Positions 18,049 to 27,064 of a stretch of 64,000 bases of DNA are shown here, one piece after another. The number at the start of each line of letters is the position of its first letter. Within the stretch, counting starts at the first letter, position 1. The DNA is from DASXVU01 sp963732855 (GTDB lineage Archaea > Thermoplasmatota > Thermoplasmata > Methanomassiliicoccales > UBA472), in the NCBI GenBank assembly GCA_963732855.1, contig CAVTBB010000005.1, positions 62,001 through 126,000 on the forward strand. The letters run 5' to 3'. A program made the position numbers and the translations under genes. A model generated the notes under the pieces. That model was not told the DNA's origin and ran no database searches. It worked only from the letters and a program-made list of their open reading frames with translations.

Positions 18049-19049
18049 ATGGACCTGGTCAAGCCGAAGCGCGTGAAGACCGGGGGCACGGTCCGCCTGG
18101 TTGCCCCTTCACTGTCAGCCAGCATCATCGAGCCAAGGGTATGGGACATCGGTGTCAGAAGGCTCGAGTCGAAGGACCTCAAGGTGCAGGTGGGCAAGCA
18201 CGCGATGGGCTCGCGCGGCCATACATCTGGCACCATCCAAGAACGGGCCGATGACCTGATGGACGCGTTCCGAGATCCGGAGGTCGACCTGGTGATGTCG
18301 GTCATCGGAGGGTTCAACTCGAACCAGCTATTGCCTCACCTCGACTTCGGTGCGATCCGGGAGAGCCGGAAGCCTTTCATCGGATATAGCGATGTCACCG
18401 CCCTGAACAACGCCATACTGGCGAATCCGGTCTGGTAAACTTCCATGGTCCCGCCTTCGTCACCTTCTGCCAGCCGGAACTATCGCCCTATACCGAGCGG
18501 TCGTTCGACCGGGCCGTGTTGGAAGGTGTCTCCAACGCGCCGGCCGAGGCCTCCAAATGTTGGGCTGAGGACCGATGGTTCATGAAAGAATCTCTGGGTC
18601 CGAGAGAATGGAAGAATAACCCGGGATGGACCATTCTGCGTGAAGGTCACGCCAAGGGCAACGCGGTGGGCGGCAACCTGAGCACGCTCATGCTCCTGGC
18701 CGGGACGGAGTACTGGCCGGATATGAACGGAGCAATCCTCTTCCTGGAGGACGATGAGGCCTCGTCTCCAGAGGTCTTTGACCGGGACATCACGCATCTG
18801 AAACAGATGGGGGTTTTCGACCAGGTTTATGGTCTGGTCATCGGCCGTTCTCCGACCGAGGCTGGTTTCACGGCGAACGATTCGATCGCGATGGTGATCG
18901 ACGATCTGTTGGGAGAATGCGACCTTCCGGTGGTCGCTAATGTAGATATCGGCCACACCAATCCCATGTTCACTATCCCCATGGGAACCAGGTGTGAGCT
19001 TTCCACGGACAGAAAGAAGCTGACCTTCGTCGAGAGAGCGGTCGAGTGA
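18049..19049 (+). CDS. LD-carboxypeptidase family (peptidase S66, MccF-like), frameshifted
   Basis: The N-terminal frame (18049-18438) contains VRLVAPSLSASI and VDLVMSVIGGFNSNQLLPHL, which includes the nucleophile-elbow region of S66 peptidases, then FIGYSDVTALNNAI. The second frame continues with LVNFHGPAFVTF, AVGGNLSTLMLLAGTEYWPD and the FDQVYGLVIGRSP and DIGHTNPMFTIPMG segments of MccF-like enzymes. They join at about 18427-18434; one added base would give the usual GLVNFHGP. Family members cleave peptide or peptidyl-nucleotide bonds and can confer microcin C resistance. A TATA-like ATTTATGG about 25 nt before the ATG suggests a leaderless transcript. Confidence 0.85.
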
Positions 19050-19077
19050 CCGGTGACGAAGGGAGCGAGAACACTTC

Positions 19078-19299
19078 TCACTCGACGGTGATGGCCGTTA
19101 CCGGGCAGGCATCTGCCGCCTTGTCCGCGCATGCCTTCTTGTCTGCCGGAATCTCGCCTGAGTGGACGTCTCCCTTCTGGAATGGTGCCTTCAATTCGGA
19201 TATTCCGTCTGCCCCTTCCATGAATACGTCCGGGCATTCGTCGTTGTAACAAAGTCCGCAGCTGGTGCACTCGTTCTTGTCAATTTTGACCTTAGGCAT
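19078..19299 (-). CDS. [4Fe-4S] ferredoxin
   Basis: The 73-residue protein has the single-cluster pattern C11-x2-C14-x2-C17 near the N-terminus and C65-P near the C-terminus (DACPVTAITVE). Two further cysteines, C22 and C57, could form the disulfide seen in Desulfovibrio and Pyrococcus ferredoxins. It is an electron carrier of the cytoplasm, likely serving ferredoxin-linked oxidoreductases such as the 2-oxoacid enzyme encoded at 51-54 kb (inference). It ends 28 bp from the convergent carboxypeptidase. Confidence 0.9.
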   Translation of the reverse strand: MPKVKIDKNECTSCGLCYNDECPDVFMEGADGISELKAPFQKGDVHSGEIPADKKACADKAADACPVTAITVE

Positions 19300-19339
19300 G
19301 AAGGGTTATAAGCGAAGCATCTGGTTTTATTGTTTTCGG

Positions 19340-19460
19340 TCCGAGGATATCGTGGAGCGTAGAAGGTAGAGGGTTTTTCGTACCTTCATTGACCGTGATC
19401 GCAGACTCCGGGCAGGCTTCTTCCACCTTGTTGGACGTGAGGTGGATCGCTCCCCGTGAT
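19340..19460 (-). pseudogene. remnant of a second ferredoxin (C-terminal part)
   Basis: On the minus strand, codons at about 19370-19445 read AIHLTSNKVEEACPESAITV, the C-terminal half of a [4Fe-4S] ferredoxin with its CP motif. An in-frame TAA lies a few codons upstream and no N-terminal CxxCxxC is present. It lies directly upstream of the intact ferredoxin, so a tandem duplication followed by decay is likely. Confidence 0.6.
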
Positions 19461-19525
19461 TCTTACCTTGGAGGATTTCTCCCTTTGATGATATTCTTAC
19501 CTTGGAGATCGTCTCCTTTGATGAT
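19459..19525. repeat. two-copy imperfect tandem repeat, unit 33-34 bp
   Basis: ATTCTTACCTTGGAG is followed by a TTTGATGAT end, twice in a row (19459-19492 and 19493-19525), with small differences in the middle. On the minus strand the copies are in one open frame with the ferredoxin remnant up to its TAA. The rest of the 19300-19803 gap shows no gene beyond the aspS promoter. Confidence 0.75.
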
Positions 19526-19765
19526 CCCCATGTCCCATTAAGAAAGCCTTCAATATGTACTGCCCACTTCCCGCCCTCAAGACATCAGTATAGCTATCTT
19601 GATAAAGCGGTCCGAAGAAGAGCAACTGTTAGTCTCGATTGTGACCCTCGACCGTGAGGTCATGCATTTGGAGCCTATCTGTCCATCACTATTCGGTCAG
19701 ATATAAGCGCCGTACCAGGTTCAAATTCAAATGGCCAGCACAATGATCTATCCTATCTAACGTGT

Positions 19766-19779
19766 CAAAATATTAAATA
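19766..19779 (+). promoter_or_regulatory. TATA box of aspS
   Basis: ATATTAAATAC lies about 30-40 nt upstream of the alternative aspS starts GTG 19804 and ATG 19813, so the leader is very short. Confidence 0.5.
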
Positions 19780-19812
19780 CAGGCCTGCCATATTCCGAGC
19801 TGGGTGCATGCA

Positions 19813-21133
19813 ATGGAACCGATTATGCCCGTGAAGAACTCAAAGAACATCTCAAGCGAGGACTATGAAAAAGAGGTCGTCGTTGAAGGATGGGTACAGG
19901 AAGTAAGGAACCTCGGCGGGATATCATTTCTAATCCTCAGGGACAGGTACGGGATCATCCAGATCACCGCACCGAAGAAGAAGATCACCCCCCGAGCTGA
20001 TGACAATGCTGTCCTCAGTACCGCGTGAGTCAGTGGTCAAGATATCCGGATCGGTCAAGCAAAGCACCCAGGCCAAGGCCGGTTACGAGATCATCCCTTC
20101 GGATATGGAGATCCTCAGTGCCTCCCATTCACCGCTGCCGATGGGCGTCGTCGATAAGGTCAGCGTCGAGACCGAGACTCGTTTCGACCATCGCTTCATG
20201 GACCTGAGAAAGCCTGAGGCCAGGGCTGTCTTCGAGATCAAGTCCCTTACGCTTCGCCTCATCGACGAGTTCCTGGAGAAAGAGGACTTCGTAGAGACGT
20301 TCACACCCAAGATAGTTGCCTCCGGGGCGGAGGGCGGGGCTACATTGTTCGAAATCAACTACTTCGGCAAGAAGGCCTACCTGGCTCAATCACCGCAACT
20401 GTACAAACAGATGCTCATGTCAACTGGGCTGGACCGGGTGTTCGAGATCGGGCAGGCGTTCCGCGCGGAACCCTCCGACACGGTCAGGCACGTCTCCGAG
20501 TTCATATCTTTCGATGCCGAGATGGCACACATCGCCTCTCAGCGGGACGTCATGGCCATGCTCGAGGCCTGTACCCAACATGTGATCAAGGGCGTCATCG
20601 AGCGCGGCAAGGAACAGCTGGAGAAGTTGAACACGACGGTCGTGTTGCCAAAGGCGCCATACCCGATGATCACCTATGCGGAAGCCATCGATATGGTCTG
20701 CAGTACGGACTTCAAGATATGCCACGGGGAGGACCTCGGCACCGAGGGGGAGAAGGTCCTCGGAGACATCATGATGGAAAAGGGATACGAGATGTACTGG
20801 ATACATGAATATCCGGAGGAGGCGAAACCGTTCTACATCATGGAGAAGGACGGAACGCCATACTCGTACTCGTTCGATCTGGATTACAGAGGTCAGGAGA
20901 TGGCCTCGGGCGGTCAAAGGGAACACCGCCATGACAAGCTGACGGCCAGGATGGAGAAGAAGGGGCTTGACCCGTCGGCCTTCGATTTCTACCTTAACGC
21001 ATTCGCCTACGGAATGCCGCCGCATGGGGGCTGGGGCTTCGGCGTGGAAAGATTCGTGGTCAAGATGTTAGGCCAGCAGAATATCCGAGAAGCGATCCGA
21101 TTCCCGCGTGACCGGAACCGGCTTGTGCCGTAG
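19813..21133 (+). CDS. aspS: aspartyl-tRNA synthetase (archaeal type), frameshifted
   Basis: AspRS charges tRNA-Asp; archaeal forms are often non-discriminating and also charge tRNA-Asn. The N-terminal OB fold (VVVEGWVQEVRNLGGISFLI) is in one frame. The class II catalytic core is in the next: motif 1 region FVETFTPKIVASGAEGG, motif 2 FRAEPSDTVRHVSEFISFD, motif 3 GFGVERFVVKMLG. The frames separate at a run of six C's at 19988-19993; five C's would restore ITPELMTMLSSVPRESVV. Because aspS is essential and the lesion is in a homopolymer, sequence error is the simplest reading. A GTG at 19804 is an alternative start. Confidence 0.95.
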
Positions 21134-21145
21134 ACAAGGTGTCGC

Positions 21146-22357
21146 ATGGAAATTGGTAAGTGCTTCCTGAAGCGCATCGCACGGATGACGCCGCTGCAGA
21201 AGATAGCGGTATTGCTGGTCATCGGGCTGGTGCTCTACGGTTCACTTATCGCCATCGACGAACTGGTGGTCAAGCACGACCCCAACATCCCGGTCAACGA
21301 CGACATTAACTTCTACCGAAACCGGACATCGGCGATCTTGGAGGGCCAGATACCCTACAAGGATTTCTCCATGGAATCGCCTCCCATCATCGACTATATG
21401 ATGGTCCCGGCGCAGCTGGTCGGCGGCGAATCGTACCAATACGCCGCTTACTTCTCGCTGTTCAGCATATTGACTGGCATTTCTTTCTACGCTTTCCTGC
21501 GACGCTACGACGACCAGGCGGCGTTCGTGGCTGGATTGGCATTCATCCTGATGCCTTATGCCTTCATCGATTCGACGTTCGGGGTGCAGGACGAGGCCAT
21601 CACCACTCTGGTGTTCCTGCTGCCTCTGTTCATCTTTGTGCTCGGCCAGCTGAAAACGGCAGCGCTGGTTGAAACAGTGGGTATCTGGACCAAGTTCTTC
21701 AACGGGGTCATCTATCTTGTACTTCTGATCAAGGCACCCACCAGGAAGGATGCCGTTAGGATGTTCGGGGTCACGGCACTGATCATGGCAGCGGTCGTGG
21801 TGCCATTCCTCATCATCGCCCCGGACAAGTTCCTAAGTTTCCCGTCGTATTATTTCCTCCAGGACAAGAACGCCCAGACCGGCGGTATGAGCATGTGGCA
21901 CTTCTGGGACCTGGGAGGGTTCACTCTTCCGGGCACGATCGGCGTCATCATGACGGTGGTGGCCATCTTGGGCGCATCTTATTTCGTGTATCGCAAGAAG
22001 GACACCACCACTTTCTGGGAGGGCTGCTTCATCGTCATGATGGTGTTCTTCCTGTTCTACCCGAAGATACACCTAGGCTACTACCTGATGATCGTGGCGC
22101 TGCTGCTGATGTGGGGCGCCCGGAACAAGAAGATACTCCTCAGGTGCTTCCTATCCTACATACCGCTGGCGCTCGCGGTCCTGTTCGCAGAGCACGCCTC
22201 CAGCCAGCCTACGATATACTTCCCGGGCTCCTGGTTCATAGGGTTCTTGCTCGTGCTCGGGGCAAACCTGTTCCTCATCGACACGTTCCTCAAGGCGCGG
22301 AAAGAGCGCGTGTTCTTCGAGAGGTCGGAACCAGTTAGCCTGATTGGGGACAAATAA
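21146..22357 (+). CDS. polytopic membrane protein, GT-C/GT87-like glycosyltransferase
   Basis: This 403-residue protein has about ten hydrophobic segments. After the first helix an extracytoplasmic loop contains NDDINFYRNRTSAILEGQIPYKDF and SPPIIDYMM. That matches the acidic loop of DUF2029/GT87 and related GT-C enzymes, which move sugars from polyprenyl-phosphate carriers. It starts 12 bp after aspS, apparently in the same transcript. The family match is by pattern only; a non-enzymatic membrane protein is not excluded. Confidence 0.65.
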   Translation: MEIGKCFLKRIARMTPLQKIAVLLVIGLVLYGSLIAIDELVVKHDPNIPVNDDINFYRNRTSAILEGQIPYKDFSMESPPIIDYMMVPAQLVGGESYQYAAYFSLFSILTGISFYAFLRRYDDQAAFVAGLAFILMPYAFIDSTFGVQDEAITTLVFLLPLFIFVLGQLKTAALVETVGIWTKFFNGVIYLVLLIKAPTRKDAVRMFGVTALIMAAVVVPFLIIAPDKFLSFPSYYFLQDKNAQTGGMSMWHFWDLGGFTLPGTIGVIMTVVAILGASYFVYRKKDTTTFWEGCFIVMMVFFLFYPKIHLGYYLMIVALLLMWGARNKKILLRCFLSYIPLALAVLFAEHASSQPTIYFPGSWFIGFLLVLGANLFLIDTFLKARKERVFFERSEPVSLIGDK

Positions 22358-22396
22358 TTATTATCTAGGGAATACATTTCCCATCTGGGATGGGAT

Positions 22397-22924
22397 GTGG
22401 AATCGCACGAAGGGATAGTTGATGATTTTTCTGACTATGAACCTAGTCCGATAGATGAACAACTAATCGAGGAAAATCTTACCGATGACCTCAACGTCGT
22501 GGAGTTCTTCGTCGGCGGGGAACCAGTTCCCCAGGGATTCACCAAGTCATTCTACATTAAGAAGCTGAACCGGGTGGTCACCACCCACGGCAACAAGAAT
22601 ACCAACCGCTGGAGGGAGCGCATCGCCCACGAGGCGCAGTGCACAGACGAGGCTCGGACATTTACGTTCTTCTCCGATGACCGGCGGCAAGGCTACGACG
22701 TCCAGCTCAGCTTTGTTTTCACAAAGCCAAAGAGCACCCCGAAGAAGTACAAGCTCAACACCAAGCGCCCCGACCTGGACAAGCTGATCAGGGCCGTGCT
22801 AGACGGCATAACAGATGTCCTGATCCCAGATGACGCTCAGGTGATCTCGATAACGGCCAGCAAGTGTTATGGCGATTGTAACCAGCCGCCGGGGTTAAAG
22901 ATAAGGGTCACCCGGCTGCCGTGA
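22397..22924 (+). CDS. rusA: RusA-family Holliday junction resolvase
   Basis: The 175-residue protein has an acidic N-terminal extension of about 35 residues and then the RusA core. This includes GEPVPQGFTKSFYI, NRWRERIAHEA and the catalytic acidic motif KRPDLDKLIRAVLDGITDVL followed by PDDAQVISI. RusA enzymes cut four-way junctions and are typically phage- or prophage-encoded. No other phage genes are adjacent. It starts with GTG at 22397; AATAATTATTATC at 22354-22366 is a possible promoter. Confidence 0.88.
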   Translation: MESHEGIVDDFSDYEPSPIDEQLIEENLTDDLNVVEFFVGGEPVPQGFTKSFYIKKLNRVVTTHGNKNTNRWRERIAHEAQCTDEARTFTFFSDDRRQGYDVQLSFVFTKPKSTPKKYKLNTKRPDLDKLIRAVLDGITDVLIPDDAQVISITASKCYGDCNQPPGLKIRVTRLP

Positions 22925-22980
22925 GCCAGTACTTCCATTAAGCGCATTGTGATAATGTCTGAAATAAGACAATATTAAGA

Positions 22981-23115
22981 GCCAGATAGATAGGGGTCCG
23001 GCGTTGGATCGGCACTCATAGGGCTCATCATCTCCATTCGGATCAGCTGACCCTCTTCTCTTCATCTCCATGTTTGCTACGCCGGAGTCCCCTATGATCC
23101 AATGTCATATCTGGC
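22981..23115. repeat. large imperfect inverted repeat: structured RNA or MITE-like element
   Basis: The ends are mirror images. GCCAGATA (22981-22988) pairs with TATCTGGC (23108-23115), ATAGGGG (22990-22996) with CCCCTAT (23089-23095), and CCGGCG (22998-23003) with CGCCGG (23080-23085). TTGGATC (23004-23010) can also pair with GATCCAA (23096-23102), which allows an alternative fold. The 76-nt centre has two TCATCTCCAT direct repeats. No open frame explains it. A non-coding RNA, a long hairpin terminator after rusA, or a short mobile element are all possible. Confidence 0.7.
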
Positions 23116-23334
23116 TATTGTATTAAGGTTTGGGGAGGCGGTAAACGTTATTGTGAGGCGGGCATGTAGCCGTCATGATCTGTTTTTCAAAGGTGATGTT
23201 TGGAATAGGACATGGCAAGGACTATTTGCCAATGTGCCGACAGAAGGGTTATTTCTTGACCGGCCATAAACCTCTCTTACCGCGTTAGGGGCCATTGCCG
23301 TTAACCGGTGATCCAAACGATTGGTGAACGTAAA

Positions 23335-23487
23335 ATGAAGAAGAAATCCCTGAGCACAATGAAGAGCAAGTTCGTGGGCCTCCCCTACTCGCTAACAGTA
23401 GCGCATCAGATCGAATCCGACGGTTATGGGTTCGTGGTGTCTGTCGAGACCGGGACGATCCGCGACGTGTTCGAGCCTGGAGCATAA
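23335..23487 (+). CDS. hypothetical small protein (50 aa)
   Basis: An ATG frame of 50 codons encodes a basic N-terminus (MKKKSLSTMKSK) followed by a beta-hairpin-like stretch (QIESDGYGFVVSVETGTIRD). The second part loosely resembles the start of HicB-like or small beta proteins. No family can be named and no toxin partner is adjacent. The preceding 23116-23334 holds nothing recognisable. Confidence 0.35.
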   Translation: MKKKSLSTMKSKFVGLPYSLTVAHQIESDGYGFVVSVETGTIRDVFEPGA

Positions 23488-23705
23488 ACGTAGAGCGGGA
23501 GTGTTTGACATGAAGCTGCCATTGCGAAGACGATGCGGGAATATGTTCTTGAGGCGAGAGCTGGCGGCTTGCCGAGTCGATTGTTCTAGACAGTAGGTCG
23601 GAGAGACCGGTCTTCCATTGGCCTCCCTCAGCACCGATCCTTTTGGTTACCTATGAGAGTCCCTAAATAATCGGAAAACCGGTACAGGGGACCTGAGGAA
23701 TTGAT

Positions 23706-24059
23706 GTGGAAGCAGAGAATGTCATATTCGGAATCATGTTCATCATCGTTGGCTTGATCCTGATGGCTATCTCGGTCCCACTCAAGAACGGTAAGGTGGC
23801 CATGAACCATTTCTATGGGGTTCGGCTCAGGAAGAGCTTCACTTCGGAGAAGAACTGGTACCTAATGAACGCCTACGGGGGCAGGCAGCTTGTGATATGG
23901 TCTGCGGCCATGTTCGTCCTTGGAGTGCTGACACTGTTTATCCCTTTCAATGGGCAAGAGGAACTGATCGTTCTTTTTGCTTTCTTGCCGCTGATCGTGC
24001 TCATGATTCCAGTTTATCTGATCGTTCGGTATTCTAGGACATTGAGCGACATTGGCTAG
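23706..24059 (+). CDS. SdpI-family small membrane protein
   Basis: The 117-residue protein has three predicted membrane helices. Between helix 1 and helix 2 lies the SdpI/YhfL signature MNHFYGVRLRKSFTSEKNWY with LMNAYGGRQL. In Bacillus, SdpI protects against the SdpC toxin; most archaeal and bacterial homologues have no known role. It starts with GTG at 23706 and stands alone. Confidence 0.85.
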   Translation: MEAENVIFGIMFIIVGLILMAISVPLKNGKVAMNHFYGVRLRKSFTSEKNWYLMNAYGGRQLVIWSAAMFVLGVLTLFIPFNGQEELIVLFAFLPLIVLMIPVYLIVRYSRTLSDIG

Positions 24060-24189
24060 GGTGAAGACAAGACGATCATGAATGAAACCGAAGCTGAATA
24101 AAGAAGGAAGAACTTCCTTCTTATGATGGTGGAAGGTCTTTCCTTGCCTGCAAAATGAGGATAGGCATGTTCGTGTTTAAATGGGGATC

Positions 24190-24336
24190 TCACACGTACG
24201 CGTTCGAGACTCCCTCCATGAAGATCTTCGTATAGCCTCGGCCCCGACATTGAGAACATGCCGGTGGGTTTGAATCCCCAGAGGATGCCGATAGGATCTT
24301 TCCTGTCCCGTAGCAGTACTTGCATTTCATTTTCAT
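24190..24336 (-). CDS. small DnaJ-type zinc-finger protein
   Basis: From the ATG at 24336 the product has 48 residues with two CxxCxGxG elements, C5-x2-C8-x-GTG and C27-x2-C30-x-GRG, as in the DnaJ central zinc finger. Together they can bind one zinc ion. Such free-standing mini-fingers occur in many archaea without assigned function. The frame extends to 24423, but the longer N-terminus is not family-like. Confidence 0.65.
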   Translation of the reverse strand: MKMKCKYCYGTGKILSASSGDSNPPACSQCRGRGYTKIFMEGVSNAYV

Positions 24337-24480
24337 GTAGCTCAGAACATTCCCTCCTAATTCACTCAATAGATAGGTTCCAATCGTCGGGGTATGCCAT
24401 GAGCGTTCCGACCCGGTTCTCAAAATTGATATTTAGGGGATAGAATGAAGATCGACCGGGCCCTACAATCCAGATATACT

Positions 24481-24561
24481 TTATTTCAACCTGAGGGGGG
24501 AGTCGTGACCAGTGTACTCAAGCTCCTTGGCCACAGCCTCGATACTTCTGTATTGTGCCAT
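24481..24561 (-). other. short coding-like remnant (26 codons)
   Basis: In the 24424-24627 gap, a minus-strand frame from an ATG at 24561 to a TAA at 24481 encodes a protein-like peptide (MAQYRSIEAVAKELEYTGHD and six more residues). No promoter or homologue is recognised. It may be the remnant of a larger gene or a true micropeptide. Confidence 0.2.
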
Positions 24562-24627
24562 CACACTAGTCTGCCGAGCTCATAGCAAGATTGATGCCCT
24601 GAGGGGCAAGTAGTATCCGTGATTAAC

Positions 24628-24873
24628 ATGCCAAGCGCGATGGTCATCCTAAATACGGACATCGGAAAGGAGAACGAAGTGGCAGAGGAGATAAGTAAAA
24701 TCCCTGGGGTCGAAGCTTCCCATGTGGTCTATGGAGTTTACGACATCGTGGCCAAGGTATCCTCGGATACGAATGAAATTCTCGAATCCTTGGTCATGAA
24801 CCGGATACGGCAAGTGCCGTTCGTCCGTTCGACGCTCACCCTGATCGTCAGCCGGGAATACAAAAGAACATGA
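24628..24873 (+). CDS. Lrp/AsnC-type ligand-binding (RAM) domain protein without HTH
   Basis: The product (81 residues from ATG 24628; GTG at 24619 possible) is a stand-alone RAM domain. It opens with AMVILNTDIGKENEVAEEI and continues with VEASHVVYGVYDIVAKV and PFVRSTLTLIVSREYK. This alpha/beta fold binds amino acids in Lrp-family regulators. Without a DNA-binding domain it may act as a sensor subunit or effector-binding partner. Confidence 0.88.
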   Translation: MPSAMVILNTDIGKENEVAEEISKIPGVEASHVVYGVYDIVAKVSSDTNEILESLVMNRIRQVPFVRSTLTLIVSREYKRT

Positions 24874-24918
24874 CCAGAAAGGACATACGGGACCTAGATA
24901 CTGGAATAGGGTGAGCGA

Positions 24919-25554
24919 TTGGACAAGTTTTCAGAGGACCTGGAGTCCTTGATCGCACGTCTCGTTAAAGACGCGGAACCGGACGTCGCGGAGAACATGA
25001 AGCGGCTTGAGGAACGATTGATAGAACTACGGGAAAAGAATCTTCTCAAGATCAACCATTCGGTCTTGGAGCTGATCGTCGCCAAGTTCCTGATCTCGGA
25101 TGGGTACGATGTGGACTTGGAGCACGTCGTTGATTCCAACTTGAGCTGTGACGTCTACGCGGTTAAGGGCGAAGGGACGCTCATCGTAGAGGTGGAGACC
25201 GGATTCGTCCCGCCCGCACATGCACTGGACCCAATGGACTACATCAGAGCCAGGATCGCCAGCAAGATCGCCCGGTATAGCAACCATTGCAACAAGTTCA
25301 GCCTGGCAGCACCACCACATTACATTATGCCTGTGCCGAGGTTCTTCATCAGAGCGCCGCGGACCCGCTCCGAACAAGAGCTGGCCTGGATCAAACACTA
25401 TTGCGACATGTATTACACCAGACCGCCGGTCTCGATGGACGAGATAATGAACTCACGCATACACAGCGTTCAGATCATTGATGTCGACACCGCCTCAGTC
25501 AGGGAGATAGACCCGCTGACCTACATTGACCGAATCGAACTGTGGTATGCATGA
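24919..25554 (+). CDS. conserved archaeal protein, possible PD-(D/E)xK nuclease-like fold
   Basis: The 211-residue protein starts with TTG at 24919. An N-terminal helical region is followed by a core with SCDVYAVKGEGTLIVEVETG, in which D78 and E91/E93 are spaced as in restriction-endonuclease-like folds (D then ExE in place of ExK). The C-terminal half is rich in aromatic residues (RFFIRAPRTRSEQELAWIKH). No experimentally known homologue is recognised. It lies 45 bp after the RAM-domain gene and may be co-transcribed. Confidence 0.6.
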   Translation: MDKFSEDLESLIARLVKDAEPDVAENMKRLEERLIELREKNLLKINHSVLELIVAKFLISDGYDVDLEHVVDSNLSCDVYAVKGEGTLIVEVETGFVPPAHALDPMDYIRARIASKIARYSNHCNKFSLAAPPHYIMPVPRFFIRAPRTRSEQELAWIKHYCDMYYTRPPVSMDEIMNSRIHSVQIIDVDTASVREIDPLTYIDRIELWYA

Positions 25555-25603
25555 ACCGTTGAGCGATCTTCCACGATTACGTCTCTGTGGGCAGGCTTTG
25601 AAT

Positions 25604-26915
25604 TTAGATACATTTGACCTTGGAAACGTCAACTGGAATATGTTCGACGAATCCCTCTAGGGCGCGCCTCGTGGCGTCCCGGGGTTCGTCATCGGACTGG
25701 TAGCCCATGGTAACGGACATCGCCCCGCGGAACGTCGAGACGACGAAACAGGTGGAGGGCATCAGAGAACCGGGATAGCAGACGTAGGCATCCTTCAGCC
25801 CATCGACCGGCGGCAAAGGGAAAGGACCCGGATTTGAAATGAAAATGTTGGCGAGCCCATCATCCTGTCTCCTTACCATCTCCCTGACCATTCGGTGCAC
25901 GGTCTTGCCTTCCGGATCGGACAAACGATCGAAAGCGACCTGCTCCCGAACGCCAACCATCCCCATCTTCAGCCGTTTCGTCTCCCTGACGACCTTGGCC
26001 AGAGTCGCCTCTGTTCTGTCTCCCGGTTCCCTCTGGATGGGGAAGGATATGTTGGCCGCTTGATTGCTCATGACCCTGGTACCGTCGGTCAGATGCTGCC
26101 TGAGGTCGGCCGGGAACGATAGGTTCTGAGGCCCGTTGTTGCCGGTCAGGTCACTTAGTGAGAGGAAATAGGCTGATAGAAGCACATCGTTGATCGTTGC
26201 TCCGCACGAATGCGCCGCCTGTTTCATTCCGAAGGACCTCATCCTGGGGGATAACGATCCTATGATATGATGAAGGTCCATGCGAGCGGCCACAGAATGA
26301 TGGCCACATCGAGGTTTCCATGTCCATTCCCTTATCCGATGCGTCAAGCTTGCCGATCAGGTCCGCCGTCCACAACGTGTCCCTGACTGGAAGGCCACCG
26401 GTGCTCATCGGGACTGAGGAAGGGTCTAGATATGCGTTCAGCAATGTGTTTGCCATCACCATCAGGCCATGCGCGTCGGCAGCCGCGTGGGCTAGGTTGA
26501 TGATAACGATGTCCCGGTCGGGTGAACGGAGAAGGCGGATCTTGGCCTGTGCGCCCCCATAGGGATCCATCGCCAATGGGACGTGTGGGCGGTAATCACG
26601 TTCCTCGATGAAATTTACGGAAAGGATCTCGTCGTTGTCCTTCCGTCCTTGAAGATCCCAATAGGCTGGACCCCTTCCTCGGACCAGTTTCGAGCTCAGG
26701 ATGGGGTAGGCATCATTGCATCGTGAGGCGGCCTCGAACAGTCTGCCCATATCGAGACGGCGGCCGAACTCCATCACGGCGATCATGGTGGCATCGCCCA
26801 TCAGACGGATCGAGTCGGTGAACAGATCGAGCGATGATGCCGGCTGACACTGCATACTTCCGTGAACCTGATTTCCTTTATTAATCAAATGGGCGACATT
26901 ACCATTTTTAGACAT
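25604..26915 (-). CDS. condensation/acyltransferase (CAT-like) superfamily protein, frameshifted
   Basis: Two overlapping minus-strand frames give one protein of about 435 residues. The N-terminal half has the acyltransferase-type histidine motif in NLAHAAADAHG (compare HxxxDG). The C-terminal half has NDVLLSAYFLSLSDLTG, SFPADLRQHLTDGTRV and NIFISNPGPFPLP, as in PapA-like, WES/DGAT-like and condensation-domain enzymes. The frames separate at about 26280-26300, so one indel is enough. It probably transfers an acyl group to an alcohol or amine; the substrate is unknown. Its ATG at 26915 is preceded by an AT-rich leader. Confidence 0.75.
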
Positions 26916-27064
26916 TATCCCGCGATGTGAATATCAAAGGCGTGATGGAGTCAGCCATAATGAATGAATCCAGATTCGCTCATCAAGGACAAGGATCAAC
27001 TTCAGCGGGGAATAAAGGAAAAAATCAACCTTGAAATATCAGCGTAACATTTGTTGGCGCGCCT

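Noticed and set aside
23335..23487. HicB-like antitoxin
   Set aside because: Only a loose beta-hairpin resemblance, no HicA partner, and only 50 residues.
24250..24285. GGGTTTGAATCCCC looks like a tRNA T-arm
   Set aside because: It lies inside the DnaJ-type zinc-finger gene on the minus strand, and no acceptor or anticodon stems surround it.
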